Assembly: GCF_001642575.1 (NCBI RefSeq)
Contig: NZ_LXNG01000007.1
Coordinates: 1-64,000 of the forward strand
Origin: Xanthomonas floridensis
GTDB taxonomy: Bacteria > Pseudomonadota > Gammaproteobacteria > Xanthomonadales > Xanthomonadaceae
Length of the DNA: 64,000 nucleotides
Direction: 5' to 3'
The position numbers and the translations under genes are program-made. The notes under the pieces are model-generated. The model did no database searches and was not told where the DNA came from. It saw nothing but the letters and a program-made list of their open reading frames with translations. Numbering within the stretch: the first letter of the stretch is position 1; the number at the start of each line of letters is the position of its first letter. Below, in pieces: positions 47,918 to 56,296 of this stretch.

Positions 47918-48856
47918 ATGAGCGCCCGCATCCCGACCCTGGACATCACCCGTTTCGACAGCGACCGCGACGCCTTTGTCGCCGAGCTTGGTGCGGCCTA
48001 TCGGCAGTGGGGTTTTGCCGGCATCCGCAATCACGGCATTGCTCAGGCCGATATCGATGCCGCCTACGAGGTGTTCAAGGCGTTCTTCGCCTTGCCCGAA
48101 GAGGTGAAGCGCCGCTATCACCTGCCCGGTAGCGGCGGTGCGCGTGGCTACACCGCCTTCGGCGTGGAAACCGCCAAGGATTCCAAGCATTTCGATCTCA
48201 AGGAGTTCTGGCATATCGGCCGCGAGATTCCTGACGATTCGCCGTACCGCGAGGTGATGGCGCCGAACCTGTGGCCGGACGAAGTGCCTGGCTTCCGCGA
48301 GCGTGGCTACCAGCTGTACCAGCAGCTCGATCAGCTCGGCTCGCGCGTGCTTTCGGCGTTGGCGCTGCATATCGGCCTGCCGCAGGACTATTTCGTCGAC
48401 AAGACCAACAACGGCAATTCGATCCTGCGCCCGATCCATTACCCGCCGATCACCAGTGACGACATTCCCAACGTGCGGGCCGGTGCGCACGGTGACATCA
48501 ACTTCATCACCTTGCTGGTCGGTGCCAGTGCCGCCGGGCTGGAAGTGCGCTCCAACGATGGCGAGTGGGTGCCGTTCACCGCAGACGCCGACACCATCGT
48601 GGTCAATATCGGCGACATGCTGCAGCGGCTCACCAATCACGTCTACCCGTCCACCATCCACCGCGTGGTCAATCCCCCGGGCGAAGCCGCGCGCAAGCCG
48701 CGCTATTCGGTGCCGTTCTTCCTGCACCCCAATCCGGATTTCCTGATCGACGTGCTGCCCTCGTGCATCAGCGTCGACAACCCCAGCCGCTATCCCGAGC
48801 CGATCACCGCGCATGGATTCCTGGAAGAGCGCCTGCGCGAGATCAAGCTGAAGTAA
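47918..48856 (+). CDS. 2-oxoglutarate/Fe(II) oxygenase, isopenicillin N synthase family
   Basis: A 312-residue cytoplasmic non-haem iron dioxygenase. The N-terminal DIOX_N region (PTLDITRFDSDRDAFVAELG, WGFAGIRNHGI) precedes the jelly-roll core. The iron triad is His and Asp in GAHGDINFITLL and the distal His in YPSTIHRVVNPP. The 2-oxoglutarate-binding RxS is in PRYSVPFFLHPNPD. Bacterial members of this group have varied or unknown substrates. It is not near biosynthetic genes, so no pathway is assigned. Confidence 0.9.
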   Translation: MSARIPTLDITRFDSDRDAFVAELGAAYRQWGFAGIRNHGIAQADIDAAYEVFKAFFALPEEVKRRYHLPGSGGARGYTAFGVETAKDSKHFDLKEFWHIGREIPDDSPYREVMAPNLWPDEVPGFRERGYQLYQQLDQLGSRVLSALALHIGLPQDYFVDKTNNGNSILRPIHYPPITSDDIPNVRAGAHGDINFITLLVGASAAGLEVRSNDGEWVPFTADADTIVVNIGDMLQRLTNHVYPSTIHRVVNPPGEAARKPRYSVPFFLHPNPDFLIDVLPSCISVDNPSRYPEPITAHGFLEERLREIKLK

Positions 48857-48861
48857 TCACC

Positions 48862-48900
48862 GCAGCAGCGGCGCCATGGCGTTTGCGGTGCCACTGCTGC
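48862..48900 (+). terminator. 3' hairpin after the oxygenase gene
   Basis: GCAGCAGCGGCGC and GTGCCACTGCTGC pair over 13 bases (two G-T pairs) around a 13-base loop, starting five bases after the stop. There is no T-run. Confidence 0.45.
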
Positions 48901-49092
48901 CAGCAGTAGAGGGCGCTGCGATACATTGCCGCGCCCGCAACATAGCCATGACACGGGCCACACTTTCGTTCATAAAATTCTGCTCGTGTCTGGTTAAAGC
49001 TTGCGTTCACTCACGCCGATAAATCAGTCTGATCGCTAGCGCGACGTCGGACTCGCCTGGCGCCCGCTGCCGATTGCACGAGGTATTGGCGC

Positions 49093-49782
49093 ATGCGGAT
49101 GCGGTGGATCAAACAAACAAGTGCGGTAGTGGCGCTTGCCCTCTGTGGCGCGATGGCGCCTGTGGCGGCAACGCCGGTGAACGTGACCGTCACCGATGCC
49201 AATGGTGTTCTGGTCGATGCGGTGGTTAGCCTGGAGGTGCCGCGTCCCGCTGCTGCCACGGCCGGCAAGACCGTTGAGATGGATCAGGTCAATTCGCAGT
49301 TCGTTCCTGCGGTGCTGGCGATACGCGTCGGGACCGCGGTGCGGTTTCCGAACAACGATCAGATCCGCCATCAGGTCTATTCGTTCTCTCCCGCCAAGCG
49401 CTTCGAATTGCCGCTGTTCCAGGGCACCACTGCGGCGCCGGTACGGTTCGATCAAGCCGGTCTGGTGACGGTGGGCTGCAATATCCACGACTGGATGCTG
49501 GGCTACATCGTGGTGCTGGATACCCCATATTTCGGCAAGACCGGTAGCGATGGCCGCGTGCAACTCGATGCACCCGCAGGTGCGTACACGCTGCGCGTCT
49601 GGCATCCGCGCATCAAGGGCGCAGCGGCCACCGAGCCGCTGCAGGTCGCACGCGATGCGGTGCAGCGCCGCGTCACCCTGCAGACCACGGGCGCAGCCCC
49701 GGCGGTGGCGCCGGTGGACGATCGGGTGCGCGCGCTGCAGGACAAGTTCCGCCGCGCCGAGCCCAAGAAGCCGCATCCATGA
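49093..49782 (+). CDS. Periplasmic cupredoxin-like protein (often annotated methylamine utilization protein)
   Basis: A 229-residue exported protein with a signal peptide (SAVVALALCGAMAPVAA). An Ig-like segment (VNVTVTDANGVLVDAVVSLE) leads into a cupredoxin-like domain. The type-1 copper ligands are visible: His93 in IRHQVYSF, Cys129 and His132 in VGCNIHDWML, with Met135 as the axial candidate. A carboxypeptidase-regulatory-like segment (GRVQLDAPAGAYTLRVWHP) follows. The protein should bind copper in the periplasm. ATG 49779 of the next gene overlaps its stop, and it opens a four-gene operon with a c-di-GMP enzyme, an outer-membrane protein and a globin. A second start at 49099 is possible. 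Confidence 0.88.
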   Translation: MRMRWIKQTSAVVALALCGAMAPVAATPVNVTVTDANGVLVDAVVSLEVPRPAAATAGKTVEMDQVNSQFVPAVLAIRVGTAVRFPNNDQIRHQVYSFSPAKRFELPLFQGTTAAPVRFDQAGLVTVGCNIHDWMLGYIVVLDTPYFGKTGSDGRVQLDAPAGAYTLRVWHPRIKGAAATEPLQVARDAVQRRVTLQTTGAAPAVAPVDDRVRALQDKFRRAEPKKPHP

Positions 49783-52142
49783 AAGCGATGCGGCTGCATA
49801 CGCGCATTGCGGCGTTGCTGGTGCTGGTCGTGCTTGCCACGCAGGCACTGACCTTCATCGCGGTGCAATTGGCAACCGAGCGCAGCGTCAAGGCGCAACT
49901 TGGCGAAGAACTGCAGATCGGCGAGCGCGTCTGGCAGCGCATCAACCTGCGCCGCGACGAACAACTGCTGCAGTCGGCGTCGGTGCTGGCAGACGACTTC
50001 GGATTTCGCGCCGCGGTGGCCAGTGGCGATGTCCCCACCATGCAATCGGCGCTGCGCAACCATGCGGCGCGCATGTCTGCGCAGACCGCCTTGCTGCTCG
50101 CGCCGGACGGGCAATTCCTGACCGGGCTGGCCGACGTGCCGCAGGCCGAACAACTGCGCGCCGTGCAGGCCTTGTTGCAGCAGGCGCAGCGCGACGGGCG
50201 CGCCGTCGGCGTGGTCGCGCTGGATCAGCACATCGTGCGGCTGGCGGTGGTGCAGGTGCTGGCGCCCAGCCGCGTGGGCTGGATCGCAATCGGCAACGAA
50301 TCCGGCGAAGGCCTGGCGCAGGACTTCCGCAGCACGACCGGACTGGATGCCACGTTCTACACCGACGGGTCACCAATCCGCGTCCTGGCATCCACCCTGG
50401 AGCCGGCTGCACGCAGCGAATTTGCGCAGCAGTTGCCGGCGGCCGAGCGCACGCAGGTGGCGGCGATTCCGTTGACGCTGGGCCAGTCGCGCTACCTGGT
50501 CAAGTTGCAATCGATCCAGGGCGACAGTCATGTGCGGGTGGCGCTGCAGGCATCGCTGGATCGCGCCGTGGCGCCGTACCGCATCCTCAAATTGCGCATC
50601 CTGCTGCTTGCCGGCCTGGCGACGGCTGCAGCCCTGGCTGTGGCGCTCTTTCTGGCGCGTGGCGTCAGCAAGCCGGTGGCGCAACTGGTGCAGGCGGCGC
50701 GACGCATCCAGCAAGGCGATTACCAGACCGCGGTCGAGGTCCCGCCGGGCCGTGAGCTGGCCGAACTCGCCGATAGCTTCGGGCGCATGCAGCAACAGAT
50801 TGCAAGCCGCGAGCAGCGCATCCTGCATCAGGCCCGGCACGATGCATTGACCGGTCTGCCCAACCGCCTCTGGCTGCTGGAGCGACTCAAGGACGTGGTG
50901 GAACAGACGGTGGCCTCAGGCGGTACGGCGGCGGTGCTGATCCTGGATCTGGAGCGGTTCAAGGAACTCAACGACAGCCTCGGCCACGATTTCGCCGACC
51001 AGGTGCTGGTCGAAGTCGGGCAGCGCCTGGCCGATGTGGTGCAGGCGCCCAATCTGGTGGGCCGGCTCGGCAGCGACGAATTCATGGTGGTGGTGGCGCA
51101 GGCCGATGCCTCGACCGTGCAGCAGGACGCGCAGCGCCTGCTGCTGCAGCTGCGTCGTCCGCTGGTGTTGCCGCAGGCGCGCATCCAGCTCGAAGCCAGC
51201 ATCGGCATCGCCTTGATTCCCGAGCATGGCGCCGATCCGGACACCTTGTTGCGCCGCGCCGACATTGCGCGGCGTCAGCTGGGTGACGCCACCACCGTTG
51301 GCGCCAGCGTCTACCGCATGGGGCAGGACGAGCAGCATCTGCGGCGGCTGCGACTCACCGGCGATCTGCGTCAGGCCATCGGCGGCAATGAGTTGACCCT
51401 GCGCTTCCAGCCCAAGATCTGCCTGCGCAGCGATCAGGTGGAACAGGTCGAGGTGCTGGTGCGTTGGCATCACCCCACGCTGGGCCCGATCGGTCCGGAC
51501 GAATTCATTCCGCTGGCCGAGCATTCCGGGGTGATCCACCCGCTGACCCGCTTCGTGCTGGACGAGGCGCTGCGCTGTCAGGCGCACTGGCGCACGCAGG
51601 GGCTGGAGTTGGGCATGGCGATCAATCTGTCTGCGCTGGATCTCTCCGATCCCGGCCTGCCAGATTACGTGCGCGCGCGCCTGGAGCAGCATGCGGTGCC
51701 AGCGAAGACGGTGACCCTGGAGTTGACCGAAAGCGCGTTGATGCGCGATGTCGAATCTGCGCTGCACATGCTGCACCAGTTGCGCAGCGTCGGCGTGCGC
51801 CTGTCCATCGACGACTTCGGCACCGGCTATTCCTCGCTGGCCCAACTCAAGCGCATGCCGGTCAACGAATTGAAGATCGACAAGAGCTTCGTCATGCAAC
51901 TGGCCGAAGGCACCGACGACGCCTTCATCGTGCGCAGTACCATCGATCTTGGACACAACCTCGGTCTGAGCGTGATCGCCGAAGGCGTCGAGAACGCGAC
52001 CGCACTGGAGCTGCTGCGCGGCTATGGCTGCGACATGGTGCAGGGCTATCTGTACGCGCCGCCGCTGGAACAGGCGCCGCTGGTGGCGTGGTGCATGCGT
52101 CAACTCGGCAAGTCTTCGCCAGCGCAAGCAGGAGCGCACTGA
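49779..52142 (+). CDS. Membrane sensor GGDEF-EAL protein (c-di-GMP turnover)
   Basis: A 787-residue inner-membrane protein. TM1 (RIAALLVLVVLATQALTFIA) and TM2 near 270-294 enclose a periplasmic sensor of about 240 residues, probably Cache-like. A HAMP linker follows (ARGVSKPVAQLVQAARRIQQ). The GGDEF domain (from about 354) has LGSDEF at about 431-435, a Gly-to-Ser change at the signature. The EAL domain (about 540-770) has EVLVRW, NLSALDL, LELTESA, IDDFGTGYSSL, LKIDKSFV, IAEGVE and VQGYLYAPP, so all metal and catalytic residues are kept. I expect phosphodiesterase activity; cyclase activity is uncertain. It overlaps the cupredoxin gene (ATGA) and the DUF3034 gene (TGATG), which suggests it senses the periplasmic state handled by its neighbours. 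Confidence 0.93.
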   Translation: MKAMRLHTRIAALLVLVVLATQALTFIAVQLATERSVKAQLGEELQIGERVWQRINLRRDEQLLQSASVLADDFGFRAAVASGDVPTMQSALRNHAARMSAQTALLLAPDGQFLTGLADVPQAEQLRAVQALLQQAQRDGRAVGVVALDQHIVRLAVVQVLAPSRVGWIAIGNESGEGLAQDFRSTTGLDATFYTDGSPIRVLASTLEPAARSEFAQQLPAAERTQVAAIPLTLGQSRYLVKLQSIQGDSHVRVALQASLDRAVAPYRILKLRILLLAGLATAAALAVALFLARGVSKPVAQLVQAARRIQQGDYQTAVEVPPGRELAELADSFGRMQQQIASREQRILHQARHDALTGLPNRLWLLERLKDVVEQTVASGGTAAVLILDLERFKELNDSLGHDFADQVLVEVGQRLADVVQAPNLVGRLGSDEFMVVVAQADASTVQQDAQRLLLQLRRPLVLPQARIQLEASIGIALIPEHGADPDTLLRRADIARRQLGDATTVGASVYRMGQDEQHLRRLRLTGDLRQAIGGNELTLRFQPKICLRSDQVEQVEVLVRWHHPTLGPIGPDEFIPLAEHSGVIHPLTRFVLDEALRCQAHWRTQGLELGMAINLSALDLSDPGLPDYVRARLEQHAVPAKTVTLELTESALMRDVESALHMLHQLRSVGVRLSIDDFGTGYSSLAQLKRMPVNELKIDKSFVMQLAEGTDDAFIVRSTIDLGHNLGLSVIAEGVENATALELLRGYGCDMVQGYLYAPPLEQAPLVAWCMRQLGKSSPAQAGAH

Positions 52143-53014
52143 TGAAATTCAGCATCCGTGGCTCGGTCATCGTTGCGGCGGTCGGTATCGCGCTGATCCC
52201 GGCACTGGCCATCGCCGGAGAGGGGCGCCTGCTGGCCACCGGCGGCGTATCGATGATCGAAGGTAGCAGCGGTGGCGGCATCGTGCCGTGGGCGACATTG
52301 TCCGGCTACGGCACCCGCGATGAGCTCGGCACCGTGCTGTTCGCCACCCATGTCGACAGCGGCGATTACCGGCTCGATGTACAGGGCGCTGCACTGACCG
52401 TCGGCAACCGCCTGGAGCTGTCGCTCGCGCGTCAGCGCCTGGACCTGGGTACCTTGCAGGACCGTCTTGGGCTGCCGTGGAATGCGCTGGGCCAGGATGT
52501 GTTCGGCGCCAAGCTGCGCGTGTCCGGCGACCTGGTTTACGGCCGCGGCCCGCAGGTCAGCGTGGGCGTGCAGTACAAGCGTCTGCGCGATGGCACCCTG
52601 CCACTGGCGATTGGTGCCCGCGACGATCACGGTACCGACGTCTACGTCAGTGCCAGCCGCTTGCTGCTGCAAGGCGCTGGCGGCTACCAGTTACTGCTCA
52701 ACGGCACGCTGCGTGCGACGCGCGCCAACCAGACCGGTCTGCTCGGCTTTGGCGGCGATCGTCGCGACAGTTACCGCCTGGTTGCCGAAGCCAGTACCGC
52801 CATCGTGCTCTCGCCGTCGTGGGCGGTCGGGGTGGAGTATCGCGACAAGCCGGACAACCTGGGCTTTGCGCGCGAACAGGCCTGGGCGGACGGTTTCGTG
52901 GCCTGGTTTCCCAACAAGCATGTCTCGCTCACCGCAGCCTGGGCCGATCTGGGCGAGATTGCCACGTTGACCGATCAGCGCGGCCCCTATCTCTCCCTGC
53001 AGGTGGCGTTCTGA
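52142..53014 (+). CDS. DUF3034 family outer-membrane beta-barrel protein
   Basis: A 290-residue exported protein with a signal peptide (GSVIVAAVGIALIPALAIAGEG). The mature part opens LLATGGVSMIEGSSGGGIVP and has the alternating amphipathic pattern of beta-strands (YRLDVQGAALTVGNRLELSLA, LRVSGDLVYGRGPQVSVGVQY, WAVGVEYRDKP). It ends in LSLQVAF with a C-terminal Phe, the outer-membrane insertion signal. This matches DUF3034 proteins of unknown role. TGATG links it to the upstream GGDEF-EAL gene, and the same arrangement joins it to the globin gene downstream. Confidence 0.87.
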   Translation: MKFSIRGSVIVAAVGIALIPALAIAGEGRLLATGGVSMIEGSSGGGIVPWATLSGYGTRDELGTVLFATHVDSGDYRLDVQGAALTVGNRLELSLARQRLDLGTLQDRLGLPWNALGQDVFGAKLRVSGDLVYGRGPQVSVGVQYKRLRDGTLPLAIGARDDHGTDVYVSASRLLLQGAGGYQLLLNGTLRATRANQTGLLGFGGDRRDSYRLVAEASTAIVLSPSWAVGVEYRDKPDNLGFAREQAWADGFVAWFPNKHVSLTAAWADLGEIATLTDQRGPYLSLQVAF

Positions 53015-53442
53015 TGAATCGATGGCTGCGTGGTTGCCTGATGTGCATGCTGTGCCTGCTCGGCGCCTGCGCCACCACGCGCACGCAACCGACGTTGTAC
53101 GACGAGCTTGGCGGGCAGGCCGGCATCGAGGCCCTGGTGGAGACCATGTTGTCGCGCATCGCCGACGATCAGCGCATCGTCGACAAGTTTGCCCGCGTCA
53201 ACATCGTCATGCTCAACGCGCGTCTGGTGCAAAAGTTCTGTCACGTCGCCGACGGTCCGTGTCCGGATACCGCCAAGTCGATGCAGCAGGCGCACCAGCA
53301 TCTGGCCATCCGCGAAGGTGACTTCAACGCCCTGGTGGAAGATCTGAACTGGGCGATGGACCAGCAAAAGATCCCGCGCCGCACCCAGAACCGCCTGTTG
53401 GCGCGGCTGGCCGCCATGCACGGGGAGATCGTCAATCACTGA
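53014..53442 (+). CDS. Truncated-haemoglobin (group 1) lipoprotein
   Basis: A 142-residue small globin with a lipoprotein signal (MNRWLRGCLMCMLCLLGAC; lipid site Cys19). The globin begins TLYDELGGQAGIEALVETML. The proximal haem His is His94 in QQAHQHLAI. The common B10 Tyr/Phe pair of trHbN (usually FY) reads ML here, so the distal pocket is unusual. Two further cysteines sit in FCHVADGPC. Most truncated globins are cytoplasmic; this one should be anchored in the envelope. Family members bind O2 or NO. It is the last gene of the operon and converges with the SDR gene. Confidence 0.9.
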   Translation: MNRWLRGCLMCMLCLLGACATTRTQPTLYDELGGQAGIEALVETMLSRIADDQRIVDKFARVNIVMLNARLVQKFCHVADGPCPDTAKSMQQAHQHLAIREGDFNALVEDLNWAMDQQKIPRRTQNRLLARLAAMHGEIVNH

Positions 53443-53521
53443 GCTGTGCCTTTCGCCGCAGGCGGATGCATCGCGGCCTTGGTGCCTGCACGGCAGCGCT
53501 GGACCGCGAGCCATGGCCGGC

Positions 53522-54322
53522 TCAGTCCAACGGCCGTACCCGATGCGAGCCGCGCGCCATCAGGCGCAAGGCCAGCGCGTGCGGCAACACGCGCTGGGCA
53601 GCATTGACCAGGCGATAGCGCCAGCCCGGGACCGCCAGCACCTGCCCGCGCTCCAGTGCGGCAATGCCGTACTCGGCCACCGCATCGGCCTGTAGCCAGG
53701 CCCAGTGGGGCAGGGTGGACATCGCCTCGCGGGTACCGGTGACGTCGTGGAACTCCGACCACGCAAAGCCCGGGCACAGCGCGCAGACCTTGACCCGGCA
53801 GTCGGCATTTTCCAGCGCCAGCGATTCGCTGAAGCGCAGCAGGAAGCTCTTGCTGGCCGCATAGAGCGTCTGCCCATCGGCACTGGGCGTGAGCGCGGCG
53901 AACGAGGCCACGTTGAGAATGCGTCCCTGGCCGCTGGCGCGAATCATCGGCAGCAACCGCCAGGTGAGTTCGCACACCGTGCCGATCATCACCTGCAGAA
54001 AGCGCGCATGCGTGGCCCAGTCGTTTTGCAGATACCGGCCCGGTACGCCGTAGCCGGCATTGTTGACCAGGGTGCCCACCGTCCAGCCCGCGCGCTGGAT
54101 CTGCGCAACCAGCATCTGCGCCGCGTCCGGGTCGGCCAGGTCGGCCGGCAGGACTTCCACCCGCACCTGCGTACCTAGTTCGGCGGCCAACGCCTGCAGC
54201 CGGTCCACCCGTCGTGCGGTCAGGATCAACGGGATGCCCCGCCTGGCATACGCCCGTGCGATCTCGCGGCCGATGCCGCTGGAGGCGCCGGTGATCAGGG
54301 CGAAGACAGGCGAATCGGACAT
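53522..54322 (-). CDS. Short-chain dehydrogenase/reductase
   Basis: A 266-residue Rossmann-fold oxidoreductase. The cofactor motif is LITGASSGIGREIARAYARR, with NNAGYG, the catalytic Ser in NVASFAA and Tyr/Lys in YAASKSFLL. The Arg-rich loop after strand 2 (TARRVDRL) suggests NADP preference. The substrate is unknown; members resembling this often act on lipids or steroids. The start at 54322 begins MSDSPVFALITGASSG; a longer frame from 54391 is less likely. Confidence 0.9.
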   Translation of the reverse strand: MSDSPVFALITGASSGIGREIARAYARRGIPLILTARRVDRLQALAAELGTQVRVEVLPADLADPDAAQMLVAQIQRAGWTVGTLVNNAGYGVPGRYLQNDWATHARFLQVMIGTVCELTWRLLPMIRASGQGRILNVASFAALTPSADGQTLYAASKSFLLRFSESLALENADCRVKVCALCPGFAWSEFHDVTGTREAMSTLPHWAWLQADAVAEYGIAALERGQVLAVPGWRYRLVNAAQRVLPHALALRLMARGSHRVRPLD

Positions 54323-54434
54323 GGCGGGTTCCTGTTGAGGGAGGCATAGGACAGTTGCAGGACACAAGTGTGCCGGTTGCCGACAGGGCATGGGCTATTC
54401 TGTCGCCCGTCTTCAACTCAGGAACCTGCGCCTG

Positions 54435-55190
54435 ATGCGTCGTAAAATCGTTGCTGGAAACTGGAAGCTGCATGGCAGCCGCTCCTTCGCCACCGACCTG
54501 GTGGCCAAGGTCGCCGCGCACATGCCCCTGGAGGGTGTCGATGTCGTCATCCTGCCGCCACTGCCTTACCTCGGTGACCTGATCGAGGATTTCGAGGCCA
54601 ACCATCTGTTGTTTGGAGCCCAGGACGTCAGCAGTAACGAGAAGGGCGCCTACACCGGCGAGGTCTCGGCCACGATGCTGGTGGATGTCGGTGCCGAGTA
54701 CGGCCTGGTCGGCCATTCCGAGCGCCGCCAGTACCACCAGGAGAGTAGCGAGCTGGTAGCGCGCAAGTTTGCCGCCGCCATCCATGCCGGATTGATCCCG
54801 GTGCTGTGTGTGGGTGAATCGCTGGAACAGCGTGAAGCCGGTCAGACTGAGGCAATCCTACGTGCCCAGCTCGAGCCGGTGATTGCCCTGGTCGGTAGCC
54901 AAGGCTTCGAACGGGCCGTGCTGGCGTACGAGCCGATCTGGGCGATCGGCACCGGGCGGACCGCCAGTCCCGCCCAGGCCCAGGCTGTGCACGCCTTCCT
55001 GCGTGGCGAAGTCGCGAAGACGGATGCTAGAATCGCCGATTCCCTGCCCATCCTGTACGGGGGCAGTGTCAAGCCCGACAATGCCAGCGAGCTGTTCGCA
55101 CAGCCCGATGTCGATGGCGGGCTTGTCGGAGGCGCCTCCTTGGTGGCCGAAGATTTCCTGGCCATCGCGCGTGCGGCGGCCGCTCGTTAA
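54435..55190 (+). CDS. tpiA: Triosephosphate isomerase
   Basis: A 251-residue TIM-barrel enzyme interconverting dihydroxyacetone phosphate and glyceraldehyde-3-phosphate. The active-site Lys lies in AGNWKLHGS, His in LVGHSERRQYH, and Glu in LAYEPIWAIGTG. The phosphate loop is LYGGSVKPDNA. MRRKIVAGNWK is the standard start. secG follows 33 bases downstream, a common gammaproteobacterial order. Confidence 0.97.
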   Translation: MRRKIVAGNWKLHGSRSFATDLVAKVAAHMPLEGVDVVILPPLPYLGDLIEDFEANHLLFGAQDVSSNEKGAYTGEVSATMLVDVGAEYGLVGHSERRQYHQESSELVARKFAAAIHAGLIPVLCVGESLEQREAGQTEAILRAQLEPVIALVGSQGFERAVLAYEPIWAIGTGRTASPAQAQAVHAFLRGEVAKTDARIADSLPILYGGSVKPDNASELFAQPDVDGGLVGGASLVAEDFLAIARAAAAR

Positions 55191-55223
55191 CCCATTAAGT
55201 TTTGTCCGGGGACGGATTTCGAA

Positions 55224-55700
55224 ATGCTGATGTTGATCCTCAATGTGGTCTACGTGCTGGTTGCGCTGGCGATGATTGCGCTGATCCTGATGCAGCGCGG
55301 TGCCGGTGCTGCGGCCGGGTCCGGTTTCGGCGCGGGTGCGTCGGGCACTGTGTTCGGGTCGCAGGGTGCGTCGAACTTCCTGTCCAAGTCGACCAAGTGG
55401 CTGGCCGTGGTGTTCTTCAGCATCAGCCTGTTCATGGCCTGGTACGCCACCCATGGCGCCCGTCCCACCGACCAGAACCTGGGTGTGATGTCGCAGGCGG
55501 CAACCCCAGCACCGGCCGCCGCTGCTGGTGAGCTGGCCCAGCCGCTGCCGCAGGCGCCCGCCAGCGGTGCAGTGCCGACCGCTCCGTCGCAGCCCGCGCC
55601 TGCCGCGGCACCGGCCGTAACGCCGGCGCAGCCCGCGGCCACGCAGCCGGCGCCTGCGGCAAGCGAAGAAAACGCTTCAGAACCAGCACAAAAACGCTGA
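55224..55700 (+). CDS. secG: Protein translocase subunit SecG
   Basis: A 158-residue inner-membrane component of the SecYEG translocon. Two helices (LILNVVYVLVALAMIALILM and STKWLAVVFFSISLFMAWY) flank the conserved QRGAGAAAGSGFGAGASGTV with FGSQGASNFL loop. The C-terminal 70 residues are Ala/Pro-rich (QAATPAPAAAAGELAQPLPQ...) and extend well beyond the E. coli length of 110, as in other Xanthomonadaceae. It lies between tpiA and tRNA-Leu. Confidence 0.95.
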   Translation: MLMLILNVVYVLVALAMIALILMQRGAGAAAGSGFGAGASGTVFGSQGASNFLSKSTKWLAVVFFSISLFMAWYATHGARPTDQNLGVMSQAATPAPAAAAGELAQPLPQAPASGAVPTAPSQPAPAAAPAVTPAQPAATQPAPAASEENASEPAQKR

Positions 55701-55707
55701 AGCCGGT

Positions 55708-55713
55708 TACAAT
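55708..55713 (+). promoter_or_regulatory. Candidate -10 box for tRNA-Leu
   Basis: TACAAT lies 36 bases before the tRNA 5' end, just after the secG stop. The -35 region (AGCACA at 55685) is poor, so transcription from secG may also contribute. Confidence 0.4.
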
Positions 55714-55749
55714 ACGCTGCGCACTGGGATGCCCAGCGGCGCAACGTAT

Positions 55750-55834
55750 GCCCAGGTGGCGGAATTGGTAGACGCACTACCTTGAGGTGGTAGCGACTTA
55801 GGTCGTAGGGGTTCGAGTCCCCTCTTGGGCACCA
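55750..55834 (+). tRNA. tRNA-Leu (anticodon GAG)
   Basis: An 85-base gene with encoded CCA end. The acceptor arms are GCCCAGG and CTTGGGC. The anticodon stem CTACC/GGTAG encloses loop TTGAGGT with GAG at 55784-55786. A long variable arm (CGACTTAGGTCG) marks a class II tRNA, and the T arm is AGGGGTTCGAGTCCCCT. It sits between secG and nuoA, the position typical of Xanthomonas. Confidence 0.97.
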
Positions 55835-55939
55835 TTGTTTGGCTGCAGTTCCTGCGCATTGCGGTTTGCCGCGCGCGGGGCCTGCCTATACCCCATGCCG
55901 GCACGCGGCGCGTGCGGGCAGAGGCAAGAGAGAATCGCT

Positions 55940-56296
55940 GTGCTGGCCGAATATTTGCCGAGTCTGCTGTTTCTGGTTGTCGCCACTGGCATCGGCATCG
56001 TGTTGATGCTGATTGGCCGGTTCCTCGCTCCGCGCAGCCCGGACGCGCGCAAGCTCTCGCCGTACGAGTGTGGCTTCGAGGCATTCGAAGACGCGCGCAT
56101 GAAGTTCGATGTGCGCTACTACCTCATCGCGATCCAGTTCATCGTGTTCGACCTGGAAATCATCTTCATCGTGCCGTGGACGCAGGTGTTCATGGAGATC
56201 GGCGCACGTTCGCTGGTCACCATGGGCCTGTTCGTCGGCATGTTGTTCCTCGGCTTTATCTACGTGTGGAAGAAGGGAGCGCTGGAATGGGAGTGA
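55940..56296 (+). CDS. nuoA: NADH-quinone oxidoreductase subunit A
   Basis: A 118-residue membrane subunit of respiratory complex I. The start is GTG 55940 ([20 protein letters not shown]), preferred because it gives the family length; AGAGAGA lies upstream. Three helices are visible, with the conserved acidic loop [20 protein letters not shown] and [19 protein letters not shown]. The stop overlaps nuoB by 10 bases. First gene of the nuo operon, which reads in canonical order. Confidence 0.95.
   Translation: MLAEYLPSLLFLVVATGIGIVLMLIGRFLAPRSPDARKLSPYECGFEAFEDARMKFDVRYYLIAIQFIVFDLEIIFIVPWTQVFMEIGARSLVTMGLFVGMLFLGFIYVWKKGALEWE

Noticed and set aside
49093..49782. Role in methylamine oxidation for the cupredoxin-like protein
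   Set aside because: The name is an annotation habit for this family. No methylamine dehydrogenase or other mau genes are nearby, so I describe only the copper-type domain.
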